From Burkholderiales bacterium (lineage in GTDB: Bacteria > Pseudomonadota > Gammaproteobacteria > Burkholderiales > SG8-39), in NCBI GenBank assembly GCA_025929745.1, contig JAICPQ010000076.1, positions 1 through 10,628 of the forward strand: a DNA stretch of 10,628 bases, in the 5' to 3' direction. The position numbers and the translations under genes were made by a program. Shown piece by piece: positions 1-6,909 of this stretch (the first letter of the stretch is position 1; each line of letters begins with the position of its first letter). Below the pieces are notes generated by a model that had not been told where the DNA came from, ran no database searches, and saw only the letters and a list, made by a program, of their open reading frames with translations.

Positions 1-18
1 AGAGAAGGTCTAAGGGTC

Positions 19-38
19 GCCCCCGCGAAGGCGGGGGC
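19..38. repeat. GC-rich palindromic hairpin, REP-like or terminator
   Basis: A perfect 8-base inverted repeat (GCCCCCGC and GCGGGGGC) encloses the 4-base loop GAAG. On the plus strand it is followed by a T-rich run (43-50 and on), so it could end a plus-strand transcript entering from the left of the window. On the minus strand no T-run follows, so it is a poor intrinsic terminator for the HD-GYP gene that stops 16 bases away. The core CCCGCGAAGGCGGG resembles REP palindromes scattered in many betaproteobacterial genomes; that likeness is from memory, and only one copy is present here. Confidence 0.6.
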
Positions 39-53
39 CCAATTTTCTTTTCT

Positions 54-1268
54 TTAAGAAAAAAGGGTCTCGGCGCTTACTGGAATTCTGCCGAACTCCA
101 GCGTGCGCTTGATGCGGTAGAGCTCGCCGGAGCCGAGCTTGTGCCCGCGCGAGAGATCCACAAGCTTCTGCGGCTTCCACGGGTTGCCGTTTGCATCACG
201 GATCACCATGACGCGCGGCTGCAGGCGCAGGTCGAGATTCTGCGTGATGACGATGCCGACCTCGCCCGAGTTGAGCTCGATCAGGCTGCCGAGCGGGAAG
301 ATGCCGACGAATCGGATGAATTGCTCGACGACGTAGGCGTCGAACAGCGTGCCGCGCCACTTATAGATCATGCCCAGCGCGGTCGACGGCGCGACCGGCT
401 CGCCATACGGGCGGCGCGCGGTGAGCGCATCGAAGGTATCGACGATTCCGGCGATCGAGCCGACGAGGCCGATGTCGCGCCCGCGCAGACCTTTCGGATA
501 GCCGCTGCCATCGTGGCGCTCGTGGTGGAGGAAGGCGAGCTCGGCGAGCGCCGGTGGCAGCCCGGGTGTGGCGTTGAGGATCTCGGCGGAATGCACGACG
601 TGGCTCTTCGCGAGCTCGAACTCCTCCCGCGTGAGGCGCTCGCGCTTCTCGATGAGCGCGTCGGGCAGGCGAACCTTGCCCACGTCCTGCAGTAGGCCGA
701 CGTGCCCGAGCAGGCGGATGTCGTCGATCGACATCTCGAGGAAACGGCCGAACGCCGTCATGTACACCGAGACGTCGAGCGCGTGCGATTGCGTGTAGTC
801 GCCCTTGCTCTGGAGCTGGGTGAAGAGGAGCAGCGCGTCGGCATTTCGCATCACGCTTTCCGTGATGCCGTTCACGGCCTCGGTCACGCGGTTTGCTTCG
901 AGCGTCTTGCCCGCGCGCAGCGCGGCGAATGCGTCGTTCACCACAGCCATGCCGGCCGCGTGCATCGCGCTCGCTCTTGCGTATTCGTGCTCGACCGGCG
1001 CGACTTCGGCGTGCTTCTTCTTCCCGGTACGCGAGAGGTCAAGAGCGCTACTCGCCCCACCGGCAGGGGGCTTGGGCAGGTGCTCGACGGTCTCGCGCCG
1101 GTCGAGATCGACAAGCACCGTCTTGCAGAATTTTTTCAGCGTCTCGAGCTGCTCGCGCGTCTGCAGGAAGAAACCCTGGAACTGGAACGGCGTTTCGGTC
1201 CACGGGCGATCGAGCTCGGCCACGTACATGCCGAACTCAAGCTCGAGCACTGGGACCATTTTCCTCAC
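54..1268 (-). CDS. DUF3391 / HD-GYP domain protein, probable cyclic-di-GMP phosphodiesterase or degenerate effector
   Basis: This 404-residue protein has the usual two-part layout: an N-terminal DUF3391 domain (about 1-100, opening with VPVLELEFGMYVAELDRPW) and an HD-GYP domain (about 130-320), then a short C-terminal domain to residue 404. HD-GYP enzymes hydrolyse cyclic-di-GMP with a bi- or trinuclear metal centre. The signature is clear: H162 in YTQSHALDV, LLQDVGK at 192-198, HHE at 248-250, DGSGYP at 253-258 and DTFDAL at 277-282. The oddity is residue 194: Gln (codon CAG, 687-689) where family members normally have the metal-binding His of the HD pair; Asp195 is kept. Activity may therefore be reduced or absent. 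The GTG start at 1268 is chosen over ATG at 1259 because AGGGAG (1275-1280) lies 6 bases before GTG but 15 before ATG. The gene is divergent from the hybrid kinase, with 31 bases between starts. Family assignment is firm; activity is not. Confidence 0.93.
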   Translation of the reverse strand: MRKMVPVLELEFGMYVAELDRPWTETPFQFQGFFLQTREQLETLKKFCKTVLVDLDRRETVEHLPKPPAGGASSALDLSRTGKKKHAEVAPVEHEYARASAMHAAGMAVVNDAFAALRAGKTLEANRVTEAVNGITESVMRNADALLLFTQLQSKGDYTQSHALDVSVYMTAFGRFLEMSIDDIRLLGHVGLLQDVGKVRLPDALIEKRERLTREEFELAKSHVVHSAEILNATPGLPPALAELAFLHHERHDGSGYPKGLRGRDIGLVGSIAGIVDTFDALTARRPYGEPVAPSTALGMIYKWRGTLFDAYVVEQFIRFVGIFPLGSLIELNSGEVGIVITQNLDLRLQPRVMVIRDANGNPWKPQKLVDLSRGHKLGSGELYRIKRTLEFGRIPVSAETLFS

Positions 1269-1299
1269 GCGTTACTCCCTTAGCTTTTAAGATTACCGC
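1269..1299. promoter_or_regulatory. 31-base divergent start region between HD-GYP and kinase genes
   Basis: Only 31 bases separate the two start codons, too few for two independent promoters unless they reach into the coding sequences. On the minus strand AGGGAG (1275-1280) is a good ribosome binding site for the HD-GYP gene. On the plus strand no Shine-Dalgarno precedes ATG 1300. Instead TAAGAT (1288-1293, 4 of 6 to the -10 consensus) ends 6 bases before the ATG, the spacing expected of a leaderless transcript. No convincing -35 is visible for it. Confidence 0.35.
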
Positions 1300-3432
1300 A
1301 TGTTGACCGACCTGCCGGAGCCGCTGAGGGAGCGCTGTGACTATATTTACAGTCGGCTCAAGATCGCGCTCGTCGCGACGCTTGTTCTGAGCTTTTTCTT
1401 CAGCGCGTTCCTGTGGCGCGCGCGTCCGGTCGAGCTGGTCGCGTTCTGGCAGGGCGTGATGGTGCTGCTCGCCGCGGCGCTCTGGATGATCGGCTGGGCC
1501 TATCGCCGCTCTCTGGGTCGGGAGAATCCCGAAGCATGGTTGCGCCGCGCGGCGTTCGCCGCCGGGATGCTGGGTGCCGGCTGGGGCTTCGCCGCGGCGG
1601 TTTTTTTCCCGGGCAGCCAAGCCGAACACGCGTTGATCTCCTTCGTCGTCGCCCTCGTCGCGGCGGCGGGCTTGCCGCTCTTTTCGACGGTCTGGTGGGT
1701 CTACGCCGCATACGGCGCGGCGGTCATGCTGCCGTTCGCGGTCGTCGTGTTCGCGCACGGCACGGAGTTCTTCCGCCTTTTCGGCGCGGCGGTCCCGCTT
1801 TTGTACGCGGCTTACGTCGCCACTGCCTGGCACCTCGGCAAAGCGTTCAGTACGGCGTACGGGCTGCGCAGCGCCTACGATCGGCTCTCCAACGACAACG
1901 CCGCGGTGCAGGCGCAACTCGCCGAGCAACTGGACAGCCTGCTCGACGCGCATCGCGAGGTGCAGGCCTATGGGCGCAAGCTGTCACTTTTCTCCGAGCG
2001 CGCGCCGATCGCGGTCTTAGAGCTCGACCCGCGCGCGACCATCCTCGACATCAACCCGGCGGCGGAGAACCTGTTCGGTTACGCCGCCCCCGAGATGGTC
2101 GGGCGCAACCTTTTCACCATGCTCCTCCCCGCCGATGATCGCGCGCGCACCGAGCACTGGTGGACCACGATGGTGCAGGAGGGCAAGCCCGCCACCATGA
2201 CTGCGGAGCGCTGCCTGCGACGCGACGGCCTCGAGCTCGCCTGCGAATGGACCGTGACCCCGCTAGTGAACGACGCGAACGATGTGACTTCGATCGTGCT
2301 CCACGGGCGCGACATCACGCAGCAGCGCGCCTCCGAGCGCGTGCGCAGCGAGTTCACTTCGACGCTCAGCCACGAGCTGCGCACGCCACTCACCTCGATT
2401 CTGGGCTCGCTGCAGCTGGTGCAAAGCGGAGCGCTCGGCGAGCTGGCCGCCGAGCAGGCCGAGCTCATCTCGGTCGCGGAACGGAATGGCCAGCGGCTCC
2501 TCGATTTGATCAACGAGGTGCTCGACATCGAGAAAATCGAGTCCGGGCGCCTTGCGCTCGTGCCCGAGCCGATCGCGCTCAAGGGTCTGCTCGAAGAATC
2601 GCTGCGCTTGAACCAGGGCTACGCCGATCGTTTCAAGGTGCACCTTGCGCTCGTGGGCGAGCCGCCCGACGTGACGGTGCGCGCGGACCGTAAGCGCCTG
2701 ATGCAAGCGATGACGAACTTCCTTTCGAACGCTGCCAAGTTCTCCCCGCCGGACGGCACCGTCGAGGTGAGCGCGCGACTCGAGGGCGACGGCGTGCGCG
2801 TCGAGGTCGGTGATCGCGGGCCGGGGATCCCGGAGAAATTCAGGAGCCGCATTTTCGGCCGCTTCGCACAGGCCGATTCGGCCGATTCACGCATCAAGGG
2901 CGGGACCGGGCTCGGGCTCTCCATCTCCAAGCGGCTGGTGGAGATGATGCAGGGCCGCGTCGGCTTCGAGGACCGCGCCGGCGGCGGCACCACCTTCTTC
3001 CTCGCGCTGCCGGTGATGAAGGCCGGCGCCGAGACAGCGGACAACGCGGTGCGCGTGCTTCTGACCGAATACGATTCCGTAACCGCGGAGTATCTGGCCA
3101 TGGTGCTGGACAAGGGCGGCTATCACGTCGACACCGCGGCAGATGCCGCGGCGAGCCGCGAGCTCCTTAGCCGCTGGGAATACGCCGCGTGGCTGGTCAG
3201 CCGCCGGCTTCCGGGCGGCGAGGACCCGGTCAGCCTCGTCGCGGAGTTGCGTGCGCGCCTGCACAACACGAAGGTCATCGTGCTCGTCGGCGGGCAAAAT
3301 GAGCAGGCTGAGGCGCCCGAAGCCGCAGGCAATGGCATCGTGGACTGCGTGGCGAAGAATGACTCGCGCGCGAACATCCTGGAGGCGGTCGAAAAGTGGA
3401 TCGGCCGTGTCGCGCCGCAGCCGGGGACATAG
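1300..3432 (+). CDS. Membrane hybrid sensor histidine kinase with PAS and degenerate receiver domain
   Basis: This 710-residue inner-membrane kinase has, in order: about six hydrophobic segments (roughly 22-39, 46-67, 84-103, 111-130, 132-152, 160-178); a probable coiled-coil signalling helix (190-228); a PAS domain (about 229-340); a HisKA dimerisation helix with phospho-acceptor H358 in STLSHELRTPLT; and a HATPase_c domain with N box (N473, N477), G1 box DRGPGIP (505-511), F box (IFGRF, 518-522) and G2 box GGTGLGLSI (534-542). The kinase core looks fully active. Residues 584-703 have receiver-domain shape (VRVLLTEYD at the start, LPGG after strand 3, K686), but the phospho-Asp position is Ser634, and the conserved Thr/Ser after strand 4 is Val663. 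So the tail is a pseudo-receiver, perhaps an internal regulator. The membrane sensor type was not recognised. ATG 1300 lacks a clear ribosome binding site. The partner response regulator is not in the window. Confidence 0.93.
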   Translation: MLTDLPEPLRERCDYIYSRLKIALVATLVLSFFFSAFLWRARPVELVAFWQGVMVLLAAALWMIGWAYRRSLGRENPEAWLRRAAFAAGMLGAGWGFAAAVFFPGSQAEHALISFVVALVAAAGLPLFSTVWWVYAAYGAAVMLPFAVVVFAHGTEFFRLFGAAVPLLYAAYVATAWHLGKAFSTAYGLRSAYDRLSNDNAAVQAQLAEQLDSLLDAHREVQAYGRKLSLFSERAPIAVLELDPRATILDINPAAENLFGYAAPEMVGRNLFTMLLPADDRARTEHWWTTMVQEGKPATMTAERCLRRDGLELACEWTVTPLVNDANDVTSIVLHGRDITQQRASERVRSEFTSTLSHELRTPLTSILGSLQLVQSGALGELAAEQAELISVAERNGQRLLDLINEVLDIEKIESGRLALVPEPIALKGLLEESLRLNQGYADRFKVHLALVGEPPDVTVRADRKRLMQAMTNFLSNAAKFSPPDGTVEVSARLEGDGVRVEVGDRGPGIPEKFRSRIFGRFAQADSADSRIKGGTGLGLSISKRLVEMMQGRVGFEDRAGGGTTFFLALPVMKAGAETADNAVRVLLTEYDSVTAEYLAMVLDKGGYHVDTAADAAASRELLSRWEYAAWLVSRRLPGGEDPVSLVAELRARLHNTKVIVLVGGQNEQAEAPEAAGNGIVDCVAKNDSRANILEAVEKWIGRVAPQPGT

Positions 3433-3456
3433 GCGGCACCTGGGTTTCGTCAGCTT

Positions 3457-3462
3457 TATAGT
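3457..3462 (+). promoter_or_regulatory. Candidate -10 element for the desulfhydrase operon
   Basis: TATAGT matches the -10 consensus at 5 of 6 bases and ends 6 bases before ATG 3469, so transcription would begin at or next to the A of the start codon. GAAGGG (3463-3468) touches the ATG directly and is too close to serve as a normal ribosome binding site. No good -35 is visible 16-18 bases upstream. The alternative is cotranscription with the kinase gene, whose stop is only 36 bases before this start. Confidence 0.35.
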
Positions 3463-3468
3463 GAAGGG

Positions 3469-4470
3469 ATGGCGAACCCAATTGAATCGCTGCCGCGCGT
3501 CGCGCTTGCCGCGCTTCCGACGCCGCTGCAACCGCTCAAGCGCCTGAGCGCGGCGCTCGGCGGGCCGGAGATCTGGGTCAAGCGCGATGACCTCACCGGC
3601 GCCGGCGGTGGCGGCAACAAGGTGCGCAAGCTCGAGTTCCTGCTCGCCGACGCGCTAGCGCAGAAGGCGGATGTGGTGGTCACAGGCGGCGCGATCCAGT
3701 CGAATCACGTGCGCCAGACCGCGGCGCTCTGCGGCGCGCTCGGCCTCGCATGCGAAGGCGTGCTGAACGAGCCGCTGCCCGGCCGCGGCCCGGAGTACAC
3801 GGTAAGCGGCAATGTGTTCCTCACGCGCCTCGCCGACGCCACGGTACACGTCATCCCCAATACTGCGGACACGGCCGAATACATGAAGCGCGTCGCACAA
3901 GGATCACGCGCGGCGGGAAAGCGTCCGTATGTGATGCCGGTCGGCGGCTCGACGCCGCTCGGCGCGGTTGGCTACGCCAACGCCGCGATGGAACTGTGCG
4001 AGCAGATGGACGACTTCGACACGATCGTGCTCGCGACCGGGAGCGGCGGCACGCAGGCCGGCCTGCTCGGCGGGCTCGCGCTCGAGGGTAGCGAGGCGCG
4101 CGTGCTCGGTTTCAGCGTCGGCGCGCCGCTCGAGCGCCAGCGCGGCAAGGTGCTCGACATCTTGTTGGGACTCGCGGAGCTGCTCGGCGTCGAGGTCCCG
4201 GAGGACGCCGTGATCGTCGACGACCAGAGCGTCGGGCCGGGCTACGGCGTGCCGACGCCCGAAGTGAAGGAGGCGCTCGCCATGGCCGCATCGCTCGAAG
4301 GTCTCTATCTCGATCCGGTCTACACCGGCAAATCGATGGCCGGACTCATCCGCCATGCGCGCGCCGGCCGCTTTCGCGCCGGCGAGAAGGTCGTCTTTCT
4401 GCATACCGGCGGACTGCCGGGCCTTTTCGGCTACGCGACCGAACTCAGCGCAGGAGCGAAGAAGCGATGA
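3469..4470 (+). CDS. PLP-dependent D-cysteine desulfhydrase / L-cysteate sulfo-lyase family enzyme
   Basis: This 333-residue enzyme belongs to the fold-type II PLP family that includes ACC deaminase, D-cysteine desulfhydrase (DcyD) and L-cysteate sulfo-lyase (CuyA). Visible landmarks are the Schiff-base lysine K51 in GGNKVRKLEFL, the QSNHVRQTAA motif at 77-86 with Ser78, the PLP-phosphate loop ATGSGGTQAG (189-198), and HTGGLPGLFGY (312-322). Two positions separate activities in this family: ACC deaminases have Glu in VYEGKS and Leu in the HLGG motif (295 and 322 in the Pseudomonas UW4 enzyme), desulfhydrases have Ser/Thr. Here they are T286 (VYTGKS) and T313 (HTGG), favouring beta-elimination of H2S or sulfite with release of pyruvate and ammonia over ACC cleavage. 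D-cysteine and L-cysteate cannot be told apart from sequence alone. It opens a tight operon with a VOC protein (4-base overlap) and TctBA. Length and start are normal for the family. Confidence 0.9.
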   Translation: MANPIESLPRVALAALPTPLQPLKRLSAALGGPEIWVKRDDLTGAGGGGNKVRKLEFLLADALAQKADVVVTGGAIQSNHVRQTAALCGALGLACEGVLNEPLPGRGPEYTVSGNVFLTRLADATVHVIPNTADTAEYMKRVAQGSRAAGKRPYVMPVGGSTPLGAVGYANAAMELCEQMDDFDTIVLATGSGGTQAGLLGGLALEGSEARVLGFSVGAPLERQRGKVLDILLGLAELLGVEVPEDAVIVDDQSVGPGYGVPTPEVKEALAMAASLEGLYLDPVYTGKSMAGLIRHARAGRFRAGEKVVFLHTGGLPGLFGYATELSAGAKKR

Positions 4471-4955
4471 CGAAGCTCGGTTCGATGAACCACCTGCGCC
4501 TCACGGTCAGCGACATCCCGCGCGCCGAGCGCTTCTACAGCGTCGTACTGGGCTTCCTCGGCTATCGCCTGGTTGAGCGCAGCCCGTTTCGCATCGCCTA
4601 CGCCGCGCCGACGCCGAGCGGCAACCTGCAGTGGATGATTTTCAGCCTCCTGCGCAAAGGCTCGTCCAGCAAGCACGATCGCTATTCAACGGGCTTTCAC
4701 CACCTCGCGTTCAATGCGGACACGCGCGAGCAGGTGGATGCGCTGCACGACGTTCTCAAGAAGATCGGCGCGACCGTCCTCGATGCGCCGGCCGACTACG
4801 ACTTCGAGCCGGGCTACTACGCGGTGTTCTTCGCCGATCCCGACGGCATGAAGCTGGAGCTCGTGCACGTGCCGCCGGAAGGCAGCCAGCAGTATTGGCG
4901 CGAGCGCGAGCGCAACGGCGTCGTCGAGCTCGATCACTTGCCGCCGGGATACTGA
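4467..4955 (+). CDS. VOC-superfamily (glyoxalase / bleomycin-resistance fold) protein
   Basis: This 162-residue protein has the two beta-alpha-beta-beta-beta modules of the vicinal oxygen chelate fold: module one from about 6 to 62 (MNHLRLTVSDIPRAERFY), module two from about 76 to 135 (GFHHLAFNADTREQVD, then FFADPDGMKLELVHVP). Probable metal ligands are H9, H78 or H79, and E131, as in VOC metalloenzymes. The family covers glyoxalases, ring-cleaving dioxygenases, epimerases and resistance proteins, and nothing here fixes the substrate. The ATG lies within ATGA, overlapping the previous stop by 4 bases, so translation is probably coupled; AGGAG (4452-4456) lies 10 bases upstream. ATG at 4485 is a second possible start. 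Its place between the desulfhydrase and tctB suggests it acts on the same compound or its product; that is inference. Confidence 0.87.
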   Translation: MTKLGSMNHLRLTVSDIPRAERFYSVVLGFLGYRLVERSPFRIAYAAPTPSGNLQWMIFSLLRKGSSSKHDRYSTGFHHLAFNADTREQVDALHDVLKKIGATVLDAPADYDFEPGYYAVFFADPDGMKLELVHVPPEGSQQYWRERERNGVVELDHLPPGY

Positions 4956-4970
4956 GCGCCGTCTTCAGCG

Positions 4971-5432
4971 GTGAACCCGGTCGCGAACAAGGACTTCCTG
5001 TCCGGGCTCGTCTTCCTCGCGTTTGGCCTGGCGGCGATGGTGATCGCCGACCGCGACTTTCCGATGGGCACGCTCGCGCACATGGGTCCGGGCAATTTCC
5101 CGGCCGCGCTCGGCGTGGTGCTCGCGCTCTTCGGCGTGTTCCTCGCCGCGCGCGGCCTGGGCTGGAGTAAGACCGAGGCGCCGGTCCATTGGGATTTGCG
5201 GCCGGTCGGCTGCATCGTCGGCGCCATGGTCGCGTTCGGCTTCGTGCTGCCCCGGTTCGGGCTCATCGCCGCGCTGGTCGCGATGTTCGTGATCGCGGCA
5301 TTCGCCGGCCGCGACCTGCGCTGGCGCGAAGTGGTCGTTCTGACCGTGGTGATGACGGCGCTCGCCGTGGGCGTGTTCGTCGTCCTTCTCAAGCTGCCCT
5401 TCCAGCTCGTGCCCGGGTTCTACCTTGTTTGA
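4971..5432 (+). CDS. Tripartite tricarboxylate transporter small membrane subunit, TctB family
   Basis: This 153-residue protein matches TctB in size and plan: four hydrophobic segments (about 8-26, 40-60, 74-112 in two spans, and 119-141), with the characteristic stretch DFPMGTLAHMGPGNFP between the first and second. TctB is the small subunit of the TctABC secondary transporters, which take up carboxylates with an ion gradient after capture by a periplasmic TctC protein. The start is GTG at 4971, 15 bases after the VOC stop, with no clear ribosome binding site, so translation probably depends on upstream ribosomes. The stop overlaps the start of tctA by 8 bases. Substrate is not deducible. 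Confidence 0.88.
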   Translation: MNPVANKDFLSGLVFLAFGLAAMVIADRDFPMGTLAHMGPGNFPAALGVVLALFGVFLAARGLGWSKTEAPVHWDLRPVGCIVGAMVAFGFVLPRFGLIAALVAMFVIAAFAGRDLRWREVVVLTVVMTALAVGVFVVLLKLPFQLVPGFYLV

Positions 5433-6909
5433 GAACCTGGCGCTCGGCTTCGCCGTGGCGTTCTCGCTCGAGAACCTCGCGTACTGCTTCGCGGGCGTCG
5501 CGCTCGGCACGCTGATCGGCGTGCTGCCCGGCATCACGCCGCTCGTCGCGATCGGCATGCTGTTCCCGCTAACGTTCACCCTGCCGCCAATTCCCTCGCT
5601 CATCATGCTCGCCGGCATTTACTACGGCGCGCAGTACGGCGGCTCGACGACTGCGATCCTCGTAAACCTGCCGGGCGAGACCGGTGCCGCGGTGACCTGC
5701 ATCGACGGCTATCAAATGGCGCGGCAGGGAAGGGCGGGGCCGGCGCTCGCCGTCGCGGCTTTGTCCTCGTTCTTTGCCGGCTGTGTCGGAACGCTATTGA
5801 TTGCCCTACTGAGCCCGCCGCTCGGCGAGTGGGCGCTCAAGTTTGGCCCGTGGGAGTACTGCGCGCTGATGCTTATGGGCCTCGTCGCCTCGGCGGTGCT
5901 CGCGCACGGCGACGCGGTTAAGGGCCTCGCCATGGTCGCGCTCGGCCTGCTTTTCGGCATCGTCGGTACCGACGTCAACTCGGGCTGGCAGCGCTACACG
6001 TTTGACGTGCCCTCGCTCTACGACGGCATCGGCTTCACGGTCATCGCGGTGGGTCTCTTCGCCGTGGCCGAGATCGCGCAGAACCTGGAATCGCGCGAGC
6101 TCCGCGCGGCGTTTACGGGTCGCGTGCCGCGGCTCATGCCAAGCCGTTCCGACATCGCCGACTCGGCGTGGCCGGCGGCGCGCGGCACCGCGATCGGCGC
6201 GGTGTTCGGCGTACTGCCGGGAACCGGACCTGCGCTTTCCTCTTTCGCCGCCTACATGCTCGAGAAGAAGCTTGCGGCGAGCCCAGAGCGCTTCGGCCAC
6301 GGCGCCATCGAGGGCGTGGCGGCGCCGGAAGCCGCGAACAACGCCGCGGCGCAGACCGGGTTCATTCCCACGCTCACCCTCGGCATCCCGGGAAGCGCGG
6401 TGATGACGCTTATGGTGGGCGCGATGATGATGCACGGCCTCGCGCCCGGACCGAACGCCATCACCGAGAAGCCCGAGCTCTTCTGGGGAATCGTGGCGAG
6501 CATGTGGATCGGCAACCTCATGCTCGTGGTGCTGAACCTGCCGCTCGTGGGCCTCTGGGTGCGCCTCTTGAATGTGCCGTACCGCTGGCTCTTTCCGTCG
6601 ATCGTCATGTTCTGCTGCATCGGCAACTACAGCGTGAACAACAATCCGGTCGACGTGTACCTGTGTGCCGCGCTCGGCCTGCTGGGGTATGTCCTCCTGA
6701 AATTGGAATGCGAGCCGGCGCCGCTGCTTCTCGGCTACGTGCTCGGTCCGCTTCTGGAAGAACACCTCCGCCGCGCGATGATTCTCGGCCGCGGTGACAT
6801 GACGCCCTTCTTCACTCGGCCGATCAGCCTCGCGTTCATGCTCGGAGCGGCGCTCGTCCTCGTGCTCATGGTGCGCTCCGCAGCCTCGCAAAAGCGTCCC
6901 AGTCCTTGA
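5425..6909 (+). CDS. Tripartite tricarboxylate transporter large permease, TctA family
   Basis: This 494-residue inner-membrane permease has full TctA length and the family's internal duplication: GTLIGVLPGITP (29-40) in the first half and GAVFGVLPGTGP (258-269) in the second. Other family motifs are YYGAQYGGSTTAILVNLPGE (66-85) and the stretch EGVAAPEAANNAA onward from 296, leading to TLGIPGSAVMTL (318-329). These loops line the substrate and ion path in the family. The TTG start at 5425 lies inside tctB (8-base overlap) and gives the expected N-terminus MFENLALGFAVAF. No ribosome binding site is needed if translation is coupled. No tctC-like gene follows; the next gene is on the opposite strand and overlaps the last 44 bases. 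A TctC (Bug-type) receptor must come from elsewhere in the genome if the system works. Confidence 0.95.
   Translation: MFENLALGFAVAFSLENLAYCFAGVALGTLIGVLPGITPLVAIGMLFPLTFTLPPIPSLIMLAGIYYGAQYGGSTTAILVNLPGETGAAVTCIDGYQMARQGRAGPALAVAALSSFFAGCVGTLLIALLSPPLGEWALKFGPWEYCALMLMGLVASAVLAHGDAVKGLAMVALGLLFGIVGTDVNSGWQRYTFDVPSLYDGIGFTVIAVGLFAVAEIAQNLESRELRAAFTGRVPRLMPSRSDIADSAWPAARGTAIGAVFGVLPGTGPALSSFAAYMLEKKLAASPERFGHGAIEGVAAPEAANNAAAQTGFIPTLTLGIPGSAVMTLMVGAMMMHGLAPGPNAITEKPELFWGIVASMWIGNLMLVVLNLPLVGLWVRLLNVPYRWLFPSIVMFCCIGNYSVNNNPVDVYLCAALGLLGYVLLKLECEPAPLLLGYVLGPLLEEHLRRAMILGRGDMTPFFTRPISLAFMLGAALVLVLMVRSAASQKRPSP

Noticed and set aside
141..1283. Several plus-strand frames of 130-190 residues opposite the HD-GYP gene
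   Set aside because: Arg-rich shadow frames without motifs; the minus strand carries the clear HD-GYP signatures.
1237..1953. 238-residue minus-strand frame opposite the kinase 5' end
   Set aside because: It overlaps two well-supported genes, is rich in Arg/Glu/Ala/Gln low-complexity text typical of antisense frames in GC-rich DNA, and has no recognisable motif.
3469..4470. ACC deaminase label
   Set aside because: Thr286 and Thr313 occupy the positions where ACC deaminases have Glu and Leu.
5806..6891. 361-residue minus-strand frame opposite tctA
   Set aside because: Its composition (very high Arg, His, Glu) is that of an antisense shadow of a membrane protein gene; tctA is certain on the plus strand.
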